From Hydractinia symbiolongicarpus (lineage: Eukaryota; Cnidaria; Hydrozoa; Anthoathecata; Hydractiniidae), in assembly GCF_029227915.1 (NCBI RefSeq), contig NC_079889.1, positions 2,604,001 to 2,668,000 on the forward strand: 64,000 nucleotides of DNA, in the 5' to 3' direction. The notes under the pieces were generated by a model. That model searched no databases. It was not told the origin of the DNA and saw only the letters and a list, made by a program, of their open reading frames with translations. The translations under genes and the position numbers were made by a program. Shown here piece by piece: positions 25,252 to 38,098 of this stretch (position 1 is its first letter; every line of letters begins with the position of its first letter).

Positions 25252-26880
25252 TCAAAGAAGATTAGTTCTGAGGAACGTGCAGGGCACAGCTGAGCCGATG
25301 GCGTAGTGATAAGAAGAAAAGAACTTTATAATTACAGTGTAGGTACTTCACATTAGCTCTCACCTGATATATTTAGTGTCTTTAAGTGCATAATTCCAGT
25401 GATTGTCAAAGTTTAATTCAAAAAGATAAAATTTACAAGAGAACACATCTTCTATACCGGTGTTTTCTATTGTAGATTGATATGTTATGCAAAATTTATT
25501 TTTCTTTCATCTTAACCCAAACGTCGGTTTTCCGAAAGATCATTTATCCGGAGGAGAAAAGTTTCACCCTCCTTCCACGTTGTTATTGTAATTTAAGATG
25601 AGAGTGAGAGGCAGTACACAAAGAAAAAACTGAAAACCTTTTCGATATATTTCTGCTTCCTTATTTGTTTTTCCATGTTGTGACAGTGTTAAAAAAATAT
25701 CTTTCAGCAAATAGAAAAATATGACGCTTCCGCTGTGTGTGTTTTTATTGGATGATTATTTAGCCAATTACATTTCAAGGAGGAAAAACACTCAGGCAGT
25801 TATTAAAACTACGTTTTTGATTGGACATTTTCGCTTTCTAGTGAAAAATCTTTATTCTATATCATTAGCGTTGATTATTATTGAAAAAAAAACATTGAAA
25901 TATATTAAAAGGGAAACAGGAGAAAGAATATGAGACGTCGAAAAGTGTGTAATAAATATGATATTTAGCAATACTCTCTGAGTAGGAGAGTGTGGTTATC
26001 TATGTTAGGGAGAGCGATGGTTTTAAGTTTGTGTCAAAGTAAGGGTGAATGCTGTTAAAATATTGACGATCTTACATCGAACATATCTACCATTTTGAAT
26101 AATTTATTCTGTTAGCATTTATGTAAGTCATATGAACATTATACTCGAAATCAGCCCTTTTCTTTATCTCGAACAGAACAGCACTCCCTAAAGAGATGCT
26201 GGCTTTGATTAAAATCTCGATAGATGATTTTTCTGTGCGTTATGATACATAAGCACGAGACATGAAGATAATCTAACTTATCTGTTCATTTTGTGTAAAA
26301 GAAAAACAAAGTAAAATATGACGTCACCTCACATCACATTCTCATGTAAAACGTCACGAAAATGACAGCGTTGTGCAAACAAAAAAATATATGAAGTCAT
26401 TTGTAATCTTTCTTCTGGTGACTTCCAGGTTTGTTATTTTTTTACCGGTATTGACATTTACATACAACCATTTCGTGTTAGAGAAATTTTACAGTCATAC
26501 AAGTGAGACATAAAGCTATTTTGGTGGCAGGTTGAATACTATACCATGGTTGCCATGGAGATAATAGAGAATTGGGATTGAAGTTGTATTTGCGTTGTAA
26601 ATGAAAACAGTCAATATTTAACAAGTCAACATGATCAAACGCTGAAGTTGATAAATTCATAGAAAGATCAATCATTTATGCAAGTATGTGAGTCACTCTA
26701 GTATTTAGGTAAACTCACGTGGTTGTTCTCCCTTTTTAAAAAGTGACAATGATATAAAAATCTAGTTTCTAGCTTTTGAAAGAATGCGCTGGTTCACGGG
26801 TCCTCACATTTTTCGCTCTTCGTACATATTTCCAACGTGGATTGTTGTAGAGTTCTAGTTTCATTTAACGTTAGAATTTA
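25252..26880. other. Gene-free stretch
   Basis: No supported exon or repeat seen. The small open frames begin with non-ATG codons or lack any domain. Confidence 0.35.
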
Positions 26881-26894
26881 ATTGTTACTTAAAA

Positions 26895-27095
26895 AAGACG
26901 CAGACATTTAAGACCTAAAAAAGACGCACTTAAGACGCATTAAAAAAAAAGTCTTTAAAAAGACGCATTTAAGACACACTTGAAAGACGTCTTAAAAATT
27001 AAAAAAAGACGTCGTAAAGACGCACGAAAAAAGACGTCAGGAAAGCGGACATTTAAGACCAAAATAAGACGTAAAAAAGACGCACGGAAATGCGT
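26895..27095. repeat. Simple repeat, AAAAGACGCA units
   Basis: Irregular run of AAAGACGCA, TTAAGACGC and complementary GTCTT words. Any reading frame through it is Lys/Arg-rich by composition only. Confidence 0.8.
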
Positions 27096-28059
27096 CTTGA
27101 TGACGTTTTTTTGCCGGTTGGTTTATATGTCGAAGTCTGAAAAATTTGATATCTATATTAAAATACTCGAATTTCTGTGTGAAAGCTAAAGATGGTAGGT
27201 GCGTTTAGCGGTGGGCAATTTCCTGTAAATTTACCCGACAGGCGAATTGCCGTGAATTTGTTCAATATATGTGCTGAGAAACAGGCTGTTGATTGCATGT
27301 CTGCTACGTGACACTTTGTACATCACAAAGGCTGTCTCCATACTGTTTGCTTAATATGCCTGCGCGGGTCATTCGCAGGACAATTAATTTGCCGACGGGC
27401 AAATCCGTAAAATTTTCACTAGATTTTTTTGGAACCCTACCACAATTTTCAACATTATTTCATGCTTACCAGCGAACAAGGATGCCCGAAATAATGATGC
27501 AAAATATATGTACAACGGGTGAATTACCGTGTGAACGTGTAAATTCCCGTCTTACCACAAAATAAGAAGTAGTGATTGTGTAATGTTACAAAACGATAAA
27601 AGATTGTTATAGCGGAATACAATACGCCACGCTAATTTTAAATTTCGTTAATCTTGTTTCCAGGTCATTTCGTCTTTACGTTTTGTGATTTCTATGATTC
27701 CCTGGAAACGAAGATGAAATATCCTATTGTAATTTTGGATAGTTTTAAATATAATGATTAAAATATGTGAATAGTTTGGCCTAGAGAAACACGGATATTT
27801 GAGGAAATATTTTCATCACCACGAGTTAATGTAAAAAACTGCGTAGCCAAAAAAAGGGAAGAAAAGTTTTGAAATGTTATGAGTTCTCACTTCCGAATTC
27901 TGAAGCAAAAGAAACGCAAGAAGAATTACGCAACTTGTAAGTAAGTACGTAACAAAGTAACGGGAAGTTTTAACGTCCTAGGGGATTCCATTTTAACAGT
28001 TGGCTTTTCTACCCCACCGACGTTACCTTAGCCGCTAAAGACTGCTTTAACTTGCTTGC

Positions 28060-28200
28060 CTGTCACACAAACCAATTGCAGTAGATGTTTTCAAATGGGT
28101 TGACAACATTTAAATTGCGACAGAGTGGAGACTCGAACCTGCAACCTTATGATTTCAAGTTGACAGCGCTTCCACAACACCACAACAATCGTAGGCGTGG
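28060..28200 (-). mobile_element. tRNA-derived SINE, second type
   Basis: On the minus strand a TGTGGTGTTGTGGAAG A-box-like segment (about 28185-28170) precedes a B box GGTTCGAGTCTCC (28139-28127). A diverged relative lies at 53330-53520. It differs from the SINE at 9.6 kb. Confidence 0.7.
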
Positions 28201-28767
28201 AATACTAACCCTTTGTTAACCACAAGAAGAAATTTCCGTTCTAATCGTACCAGTGACAGTATTGTAGATTGAAGAAAACTAATTATTTGATATAGAAGTT
28301 CTTCCGACAACATACTCCACTAATATACAATGCATTCGTCACAAAATAAGCGTAGAGTCTCATGGTAACTAATAATTTCCTAATGTAGACAATTATTTGG
28401 TTTGTATATTCGAATTTGAGAATGTACAAACAAATAATTTTGTTTACTCACTTGATTCCTTCTTCTTCTGTATCCTCTATCTTTCTAGCTTGAAAAGAAT
28501 ATTCAACTTCATCTTCAATGAAATTTTTAATTCATTCACATCCTGCGGTTAGAAATTCATTCACAATTCAGTAAACGTGACGAGCTATTTTTAACTTGAA
28601 TATTTTGCTGCGATATTTTATCATCAGTTTCTGAAAAGTCGTGTAGTTCTTAGTGCGTCATAGAAACCGCAATTCAAACTTCTCCACCTTCTGCACACAC
28701 GAAACTGTAAACATCACAAAAAAGAAAACAATATATTAAATTTATTTTTTTATATATTTAGCGAAAA

Positions 28768-28850
28768 GGAGGGGGATAAAAGTAGGGGAGGGGTGTAGGG
28801 GTGGGAGAGGGGTGGGAACGGGTCGGAAGATGGGTGGGAGAGGGTTTGGA
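28768..28850 (+). repeat. G-rich tract with many GGG runs
   Basis: At least eight runs of three or more G within about 80 bases (AGTAGGGGAGGGG, GGGTGGGAGAGGGG) in otherwise AT-rich DNA. G-quadruplex potential is inferred from the run spacing. Confidence 0.75.
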
Positions 28851-28859
28851 CTACTGGTG

Positions 28860-30700
28860 ATAGCTATAATTTCCTGAATATTCCTAAGTAAAAAGAAGAA
28901 GGTACTCATTTTAGTTTTGAGAATTTATTTGAGGATTTGTCTCCAGAATTTCTTCTCTTTTTAGCTAAGAAAGAAGCAAGCAGGTTCAGTGGTCCGAAAA
29001 AATGACAGAGAGACGAAACTGGATAGCAAAGAAACTTTCAGTTCCTAACTACTGTCAGAAGACTCCATAGTTAACAAACACTCCATAGTTAACAGACACA
29101 CTAATCTGCAAAAAACAAGTCAAGCTCTAATAATTGGCTCTTTAAAAAGCGGAGAGATAATTAGCGGACATGTTATTTGTTTCTCTTAGAGGGACTTCTT
29201 ATGTTCCTTCTTAGTAAAAGACAAGGGTAAAAGATATATCATTTCTCATATTATTAGTATTCAGTTTTGTTTTTAAAAAATTGTAATAAACTTTGAAATT
29301 TCACATTTCCGCATTTTTTTTATATTTACACCAAATTCTTATATTATTTCGTCAATAACATTAGAACGATTACCCATGATGACCCTGTGGCTGAGTTTTT
29401 CTTATTTTGGACTGCAAGACCAAAAATATTATTTTGAAAACATATGAAGCAGGTGGTTTGTCCCGTGTAGTTTTAAAAATCTGTGTCTTATATTTTCCAA
29501 ATTTATTGATGTATCAGTGATTTTCTTCATTAAAGTTCTTTATTTGAGGTTTGTACATTATACATAGTTTTTAAAACTTCACGTCCTTGCTACAAATACT
29601 TATAATTACGCCCATTTGCGCCTTCCCAAATGTTTATCTATTTTTTCGTTTTTTTAGTGTTTTTGTGCGTTTGGCACCATCAAAAAAGTATCTTTCCAAC
29701 CCACAATGCACAAAATAAATGCTACATCTGAAAGACGTATATTTATTTTTTTAACTTTTTGTCTATTCGGCGCCTTAATGAATAAAGATCTCTTCAGTAG
29801 TTATCACTGCTACAAAGTATCACTCAAAGAATCAAGCAAGTATCGCCAAAAATATAAGTCAAGTAATAAAATCAGAGTTTTAACAAAGAGGTTGACGTCT
29901 TTAAAAATATAGCTGCAGTTATTATTTGAGGCTTGATTTTTAATTTGTATGTGATAAAAACCATTCGTACCAAGATTTATGACAACTTAACACGAGGTTT
30001 AAAAGACACCATCATCTCAAATCTTCAGTTCTAATATCGGCCAGGACTAGAAATTGTGTCTATTTCTCGAAACTTTAATCGATATTATACCACATAGGGT
30101 TGCATCTATTTCAACAGTAGGAAATGTGAAGAAATCGAAACGACTTTTTCTGTTCACACAACCTCTGCTTTCGTACTTACTGTTTACATTGTAAAAATCA
30201 ACAGCCATTTGTAAAGCTTTTCTTACCAGTAAGGTACATCCGCAACTCAACCTCGTCCCCAGGGTCTTGTGAGGTTGTCCGCAACTGGGCAACTATGACA
30301 TATAACAAATGCAATGAAGATAAACCTTCTTTTAAGCTCTGAAAAACAACATTACGCATAATTTCGTGCGACGTGGAAGAATTTCATACAACGCTAATAT
30401 AACCACTAGAATTGGAAGTCATTTTTAATCTCGCTGTGAGATCTGGCATAGCCTCAATTCTTGCGTCCTGACGCCCTGATGTTCTCACGCCATTTTTGCT
30501 TACGCCCAGGTTACTTACGCCTATGCTGTCTTCCCTTTATGTGACGCCAATATTAACTTTGGTTGTTATCAGTGTTAGAACTTACACACTTTGAAAATTT
30601 AACACGTGATTAATTCGTTTTCCCAAAAATTTCGCCTTTTTATTGCCATTTTCTTATTTGGTATCTACCAGAAACTGTAACAAAAAGTTTGAGATTTATT
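28860..30700. other. Gene-free stretch
   Basis: No exon seen. There is a half copy of the CAACCTCGTCCCCAGGG element at 30245-30262, and a loose cluster of ACGCC words at 30465-30545. Confidence 0.35.
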
Positions 30701-30702
30701 TA

Positions 30703-30895
30703 TATACTAGTCAGTGGCCGGTAGAAAAATTCACGGGTTCGCCCGTCATTTTTATACCGCATTGCGTGCATCTCGTAACTTGCGGTACCATTTTGCGTGA
30801 CAGTATAATAAAAACCACGGTGTCGCCCGTTTTTTATATATCGCATATTTCGTGTTTCCGCAACACAATGTTTTTTCGCAGTCGAACAGACTACG
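30703..30895 (-). mobile_element. Helitron-like element fragment, reverse orientation
   Basis: Read on the minus strand it contains GACGGGCGAACCCGTGAA, then TTTTTCT and ACTGACTAG as the end. The inner part repeats GACGGGCGACACCGTGG and GCATTGCGGTA-like words found at 39.4 kb. Confidence 0.5.
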
Positions 30896-31017
30896 GCTAT
30901 TACTAGTATATAGTTGCAACTACTTGCCGCCCTTGTTTACCCTGATACGAAAGTTGTTCCTTCAAAGATGATACATATGCACTTCTTATTTTCCAAAGCG
31001 ATGATTAGCCCCAACAC

Positions 31018-31070
31018 CAACCTTGACCCCAGGGCTGTTTCTCTTTTTATAAACCCTGGGGTCGAGGTTG
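31018..31070. repeat. Short foldback element, CAACCTTGACCCCAGGG ends
   Basis: 17-base arms with one mismatch and a 19-base AT-rich loop. Same family as 5132-5204. Confidence 0.75.
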
Positions 31071-32233
31071 CACCAACAGGCAAAGTGCACAATGAAAGGA
31101 TGCGCAGTGCGTTTTATCTGACCACGTGTGCACATCCCACCTCCGCAAGCTTCTGTGCTAGGTTTAAATCTGCAAGTTCCATGCACATTCGATTTTGTTT
31201 CAAGTTGATTTTTTCAAGAGCAGCAAACAGTCTATAACTATTAGGATCGGGAAAAAATAACAAAATATTTCCAGTTAAGTTTTTTATTTTGCACAGTACA
31301 GTATATATTATATTACAGTAAAATACGGCTGAATTTCTTGCTACATTCCACCTCACTATAAATTAGATTATATTTACACTGTTTTGCATGCACAATTGAT
31401 ACTTTCAAAACGGTAAAAATCAATCTGTGAAGCATTTAAAATAAAACTTTATAAATATTTATTTAAAAAAGAAATTAAAAAATCCCAATCAAAAAATAAG
31501 ATTTTAGGACAAAATAACACTTTGTTCAGGCACACGCTTAAAAATTTTTTTTAGCAGTGTTCAAATGATGAGTCCAGAATGGAAATTGATCTATAGCTAG
31601 CTATCAACATTATCAACAAAGTGTTTTTCACAGCTATGTAATGCAAGAATGTATAAAGTTGTCATCATTAAAAGATTCTTCCAGATCACTGTCATCATCG
31701 CATCAGTGTCAGTTACACAATGATACTCACTCAAACCTTTCTATGGTCGCCGTCATGACAGTTTGATGTCACAAACCTGGCTTTTAAGTACAGCTTCACA
31801 ATTAATTTTTCGTAGGTTCTATTCGTTTATTTTAAAGTTTGTGCTACTTCGAAGCTGTACTACTTAAGTAGTTTGTTTACCAAAATCAAGTAGCACAGCA
31901 CGAAACGCAAGATTTCTCCCAGCAAAAAAATCTTTTTTATTCACGCCTGGCGGACTAAGAGCCGCCCCTTATGGGGCAGCAATTAAAGAGATATTTACGT
32001 CTTTAAATAGATTTCGATAATTTAGTGTCTTCATTGTAAAATCTCCTGGTAACGAGGATTTTATCACATATTGTCGTAGTGACGTTAATCTGGTATTTTT
32101 CTTTCTGTGAAATTTAATTACGTAAACAGCAAGATAAATTAAAAATTTTTTGAACTTTCACTTTAGAACATAATGAAATTTAAACATTTTTTGTTGTTTA
32201 CCAGACGTGTACTTAGTTTCAGATCAAGTGAAT

Positions 32234-33631
32234 ATGAATTCGCAGGATGGTGAAATTGATGTAATGGAGCCGAATAGTCTTTTAGAAAACCTAAAAACGC
32301 AATCTACTTCACATGAAAGTTTGGTCACAATTTGTAAAACGAGTTTTTCGGTTACGTTTATATGTGGATTAATTGTAGCCGCTGTGTCGTCTGGCTGTGT
32401 CTACTTTAGTGTGATGTATTTGGAACTTTGTGAAACATGGAAGTGGTTCAAACAGTATCCTAAATATCAAATTATTCACATCTATAGTCAATGTCTGAAG
32501 GATGTTTTATTGCAGTGTTTGGTTCCTATTAATTTTCTATTTTCAGTAAAATTGGACGGAAACAGTAGATGCTTTATTATCTTGTATAACTTGTTAGCTA
32601 GTTGCATCGACGTGATTTACCGTTTGTCAACGCAAGTGACAAATATCTATGGTAAAAATAAATTAATTGGTGATGCTCAGTTTGTTGTATTTCTCTTCAT
32701 GCTGTTTTTTACGGCTGGATTCACCGCTGCAAAAGTAGCTTCTGGAAAAAGGGAAAAATTAAAACTGTTTCTGGTTTTGTGTATGTAATTTCTTTTAGCA
32801 TTTGCGGTTGGATATCTTAATTTGTTTGTGTTCATACCATGGTATCTACAGCTGACATCAACACCCAAAGTGATCGTTGCTGCTGTAATACCAAGTCTAG
32901 GATATCTGAGTACCTTTCTTTGTGAAAGAATTATAACACTGTATGCCGGAGTTGTTCCGGATCATAAACTGTTTACTTTATCCATATCATTGAAAGCTGT
33001 TTGTATATTATTTTATCGCTCATACCAAGCCCATATCAATACTTTAACACAGTATCTATATTTGAGTTTACTTCATAGTGTGGTCAGTTTCATTGAAAAG
33101 TTGTTTAGTGTTTACATTCTCAAAATGTTTGCTTGGATGGCAAGAAAGATCTACAACTGTTCAATTAACACGACCATAACTGCACGAACAAAAACGAACA
33201 GAATAAATATAGTTCTTACATCAATAATTTTGGAAATATGGGGTATTACTGTATCCAATCTATTTATCGTATTTTATGCTGTCCAAAAGAGAATGCCCAT
33301 TAAAGACGAGAATCATTTTTCTGTGTCAGATCACATGTTGGATTTTGCAAAGAAAATGTCGTTTTCTATATTATTGGAATATATTTTTAATGTTCTGTTA
33401 ATCTTTTATTTCACAAGATATTTGAACTTACAGCTTACTTCTGTTTGGAAAAAGATGAAGATATATTTCACCATCGTCATTCTTATCAATTCCTGCATGT
33501 CAATATTATATTTTGCTGCCCATTTAACCATATTGACGCAAGATGCTTTTATATTATCATTAAAAAATAGCGATCAATCAGAACTAGCCAAACTTCTACC
33601 ATATTGTAACACGCCTTTTCCGCCATATTAG
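32234..33631 (+). CDS. Polytopic membrane protein with one in-frame TAA
   Basis: From ATG 32234 the frame stays open for 184 codons, meets TAA at 32786-32788, and continues in the same frame for another 281 codons to TAG at 33629. Both halves are rich in membrane helices. The first has about four (for example SVTFICGLIVAAVSSG) and the second about six (for example IIVAAVIPSLGYLS-like and YFTIVILINSCMSILYFAA). The N-terminus is polar and likely cytosolic. The TAA lies within GTATGTAATTTCTTTTAG (32781-32798), which reads like an 18-nt intron and whose removal keeps the frame (LVL-S-FAVGYL). I do not recognise the family. Options are an ultra-short intron, a recent nonsense allele, readthrough, or a sequencing error. 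Earlier GTG codons upstream of 32234 are not likely starts. Confidence 0.65.
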
Positions 33632-33669
33632 CAACCGTGTTGATGTTTTTTCTAGTCTCTTTTCAAAGA

Positions 33670-33815
33670 CGATGTTGAATGTGAAGACGAGGTTAAATGT
33701 GAAGACGAGGTTGAATGTGAAGACTAGATTGAATGTGAAGACGAGGCTGAATGTGAAGACGAAATGAATGTGAAGACGAGATTGACTGTGAAGGCAAGGT
33801 TGGATATGAAGATGC
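33670..33815. repeat. Minisatellite, GAATGTGAAGACGAGGTT units
   Basis: About eight 18-base units begin some 45 bases after the stop of the polytopic gene. The unit length is a multiple of three and the first units share the gene's frame (Glu-Cys-Glu-Asp-Glu-Val), but stop codons intervene. Confidence 0.85.
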
Positions 33816-33899
33816 GATTGAACAGCTGGGTCTCCTGGCCATTGTATAGAATGTATAGTATGCGTTCATCATTTTCATCATTGATTATATAAATATTGT

Positions 33900-36800
33900 T
33901 TATACCTTCAACTTGAACAAACCATCACAGATAGCTTTCTCATTGTATTCGCCAACATGTGCTGTGAGCAATTTATTAGATGCCAATTTTTTGTTGTTCG
34001 TTGAGGGTGTACACATTAATAACAATTTTCGTGTTTTTTTACCCAAATTATTGTACTTTTGGCTTCATGAAGTAAAACCTTTCCTAAACGGATTTTTTAA
34101 TGTTAACTTTCCGTGTGTCATTAGCTTTCTTGATATAATAAAGCCTTAAAACTTAGGACCGTCATGAATGACATTTTCAGAATCTTAGGATATGATCAAT
34201 ACAATGATAGGAATTCTTATAACATTTTTATGAGCTGTTGAACGTAATATATTCGAAATAAATAGACATGCGAGGCTAAAAAAATAAGATTCGATAAAGT
34301 TACCTCGACTTTATTTTATCAGTAAACTTTTATTGTAAATAAATATAATATTGTGAATAAATATAATATTGTAAAGAGAAAGAGTTATAATCAAATAAGA
34401 GTTAGTGAGTAAAGTTATTACAGTGATTCTCATCCGTAACCCTCATGTAACAATTTTCTAACATCGGCAGTCACTGTTTCTGCAAAAATATTGTCTATTG
34501 GAAAGTAAAAATCTGTAAAATGACTCGTTATAATAAGTTTTAATTTTGTTTTTAAAGCAGATGGTGAAGAAAATAAAAAGTCTCCTATTTCCATCATAAA
34601 AGGTTTATCAAGAACATAACAAATTAAAAAAAGGTGGTTAAAGTAACAGATGAAATTTACAGTTATTATATTGTTACAACCCGTTAAATATAAAATATGA
34701 AAAAGTTACATCTTGTACGTCAGGAAATTCGGAAAAGAAGAACTAGTCTTATCAAGTTTTCTATTTAAGAAGAAGTTCGTTGAAAAAAAATAAAAGTATA
34801 AGATATTATTTATAGGATAAATAAGTTTTTACTTTAAATTTGTGTTTGTGTTTGTTGTTTGTTGTTTGTTGTATCTTGTTTTGGGCAAAATTTGTTAAGG
34901 AAATTTAATTTGGCCATGGAGTCGAAATGATTTCTGGCGCAGATTTAATTTAGCAAAGCTAACCTTTTTTTTTCATAGATACGATTTCTGGAAATTTCTA
35001 TATAAATCTCTTTCAAAATAGCCGTATTTTGTCTGTGTGTCCCCAAAAGCTGCGTCCCGTAACGGAAACACAAAATTTTTAAAAATGCGCACCAATACCA
35101 AATGCGATATACTTTTGTCCACTTTGTTGGAAGGACGTCCACTTTGTTCAAAGGACGGGCGAACCCGTGAATTTTTCCACGGGCAATGACTTTGAAATTT
35201 TATGGGCAGTCTTCAAAACTGTTTTATAGCCATTTTTTTTTTGATTTTCTTTATTAAAAAACGTGACAACAGATTTGATCTCACGCGGTTATATGTTTGA
35301 AAAAAATAAACAAAAATAGAATTTTTAAAATATATAAATAAATGTTTAATTTAATTTAGCGATGAAAAAAATCTAGCGTGCGTTAAATTTGATAAATGCA
35401 ACAAAAAAAAAGTAAAAAAAAAAAAGAACTACAGCGACCGATGTATGGAGTTGACTGTGAGGTTCCACTGTATTGTTGCGGGCTTAATTTGGAAATTTCT
35501 GATCAAAATCTTGACATGGCAAAAAATGACAAATTTTCTCCGCACCAGAGTTTGCACGAGTCAGGTAATTAGATGCCGATATAAAGTTAAAACGTTTGTA
35601 TGGAGGGTTGCACGCACCGATTGATCTAGTTGTATATATGGTTTCATTTACTTGAAAAATGTAAAAAAAAATGTTGTTTAACCTGTGAAAATATTCGCCT
35701 GTCGATGATCACAGGTATAATCTTTGCCTTACAGACAGTCAGCGAGCGGATTTAATTTTGTTGTTGCAAAATCTTTTAAAAAATACTTATCTCATAATAT
35801 TACACTTCATAGATTGCATTAGAGGATTGCCATGCGCGATTGTATTTATATTTTTTTACTGGCGCATATATATCGACTCTGAACAATATTTCCACAAATT
35901 TTGTTATTATTTATGAAAACATAAATTTCATTAGGCATCGTTTATTTAAGGTGTTCAACTTTATAAAGAATACATTTTGAAAGTATTAGATTTACAGTTT
36001 CAACTTACTTTGCTAGGTTAGGTTTTATCAAGTGTGAGCCTTAAAAGCTGTGGTATCTCCGATTTTTAGTTCTGTTCGTTTAGTTGGTAACGATATGGTT
36101 TTGTGATGTTTATGTGGTTCTATGGTGTTGATGTGGGTTTAGCAGTGGTTGAACCTTGGAGGACTACACTACCTACAGTTAAAGATCTGAATTTTAAGAA
36201 AGAAGAGGTGATCGTAATAGGATGTTTAATTATCTTGACTGCTCGAATATTTAGACGGTTAAGAAAAATTTACATTAAAATGTTTTGATGACGTAATTGG
36301 TAAGTACATGTGGCAAAGGGATTTTTTTTTAAGTTTTCTTATATCACACCTTAACGGTGTATCGTTTTTTAATAAGAATTTAATTTGTGTTTTCCGAAAT
36401 TGAGACGTGTTAAGATCGTATTCAGCCAGAATTCCCTGATACATTACGAAGAATAAGTAGAAAATGTAACGAAAAAGAACACTTTTTTTCCTTTAATGAT
36501 ATTTTGTATCTTTTTACAATAAAATAATATCAGCAGATTAGATTTAAAACTGAATTTAATTTCGCAACTATTATAGAAGAACAAGAATAAAAACAAAGTG
36601 TAAAAAATTCGGCCTCAACTGAAATTTTAACGTTCTCATAAAAAACTTGTGTATTCGGGTTAAAAGTCATAGATGGATTAGCTGTACACAGGTACAAGCA
36701 CAAGAGAATAAGGCAGAACCTCTATTTCTTATGAAATCAATTTCGAAGGAAAAACGATGGTAAAAATTGAATTATGTCGTGCAAGAGATCAAATTATTTC

Positions 36801-38098
36801 ATCGTTTCGATAAGGTGATATAGATATGTCTTTATAATTAACCACACTATGATATCGATACGAGCGAAATCTATTTTCACTGAAACATCACGTGGATTTC
36901 TTTCAATTTTTTGAGTCAACGAATGAAAAACGTAGGAATTGACAACATCTGGCTCGAGTTTATCTTTCTCTCACATCCTGTTTTCTAGTGAAAGCGTTTA
37001 TACTTCGTCCTGAACCTCCCTGTCTCGTTTTTACAGTTGAACTTTCATCACCAAAAACTGATAAGATAGATCCTAAGAACGAGGTTGGTGCTAGTCTGTC
37101 TTTTTATAAATATGGTTGGCCCTGACTAATAAATACACTAGTATGACGTCACTTAGCAACACACTTTTTGTTTTCAAAATAGAAGCGATGTCCGAATAGG
37201 TTTTTTAGCACGAATTCTTTTTAATATTGCGTAATTCAGGACGTGTGACCACGCTAAACATGACTGCGCCTACGTCAGCATTCTTTGATCTACGGACCAA
37301 ACATATGGTGGGCTTACACAAACTTAATTTTTATTGTAAACTTGATACTCTTATCTTGACCAGAAGAAAGATATATGGAAAGTGATCCGCTATTTTTTCC
37401 TGCATAATATGTTGAGCTCAGCATGACGTGTGCATATATCTGTAGTGATATTCAGAAATAAACTTTTAAGTAGCGATAAATAAGTGATGCTTTAGTGTAT
37501 AAATTTAAAACATGTTAAGCCGCAAAAGAGAAAAGACCTCAGCTTGGTAGACATGCGTCACAAAAATGGTAGCTGTAGCTACGAAATGGATGATCACACA
37601 CATATATATAAAACACGTTTCTATATTTCTATATTCTTTCATTACAGTTTTCTGTATGTATTTGAGACATGTTTTTAAAAATGAAATGTTTTCATGTGTC
37701 GCAGAGCAAAGGAGATAGGTCGCATATGCACGTGTGTGCAAGATTTTTTAGCGTCTGATAATAATGGAATTATAGTTTGAAGTAAAGTTTTATTGATCAC
37801 TGTTGTTGTGGATTACGAAATTCTGAAGATATAAATTGAAATATGGAGCGTTATTCTCCTCCTTCCATTAAATAATCTGAAAGATGGCGGCTTAAAGATG
37901 GCTCCATACTATATCTGTGATCTTCCAGGAAATACCAATTCTATTTACCAATAAATTATCAATTTTATTTAATAAATTTATAAAACGAGTGTTATTTTCT
38001 TTACTTTAATTATTCTAAGCTTCTCGACTGCTTTATCTAGTCTTATAATAACATCTAATTTTCTGGCAAAAAATATTCATAGATTACAAGAAAACAAG
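33900..38098. other. Gene-free stretch
   Basis: No supported exon. It holds a GTTTGTT microsatellite near 34845-34875, a helitron-like hairpin CCCGTGAATTTTTCCACGGG at 35164-35183, and a half CAACCTCG element at 37078. Confidence 0.4.

Noticed and set aside
26980-27189. Lys/Arg-rich 69-codon frame
   Set aside because: Produced entirely by the AAAGACGCA simple repeat.
36103-36288. Short frame with a hydrophobic segment (EEVIVIGCLIILTARIF)
   Set aside because: It opens with GTG, sits in a low-complexity TGTGGTT tract, and has no flanking exons.
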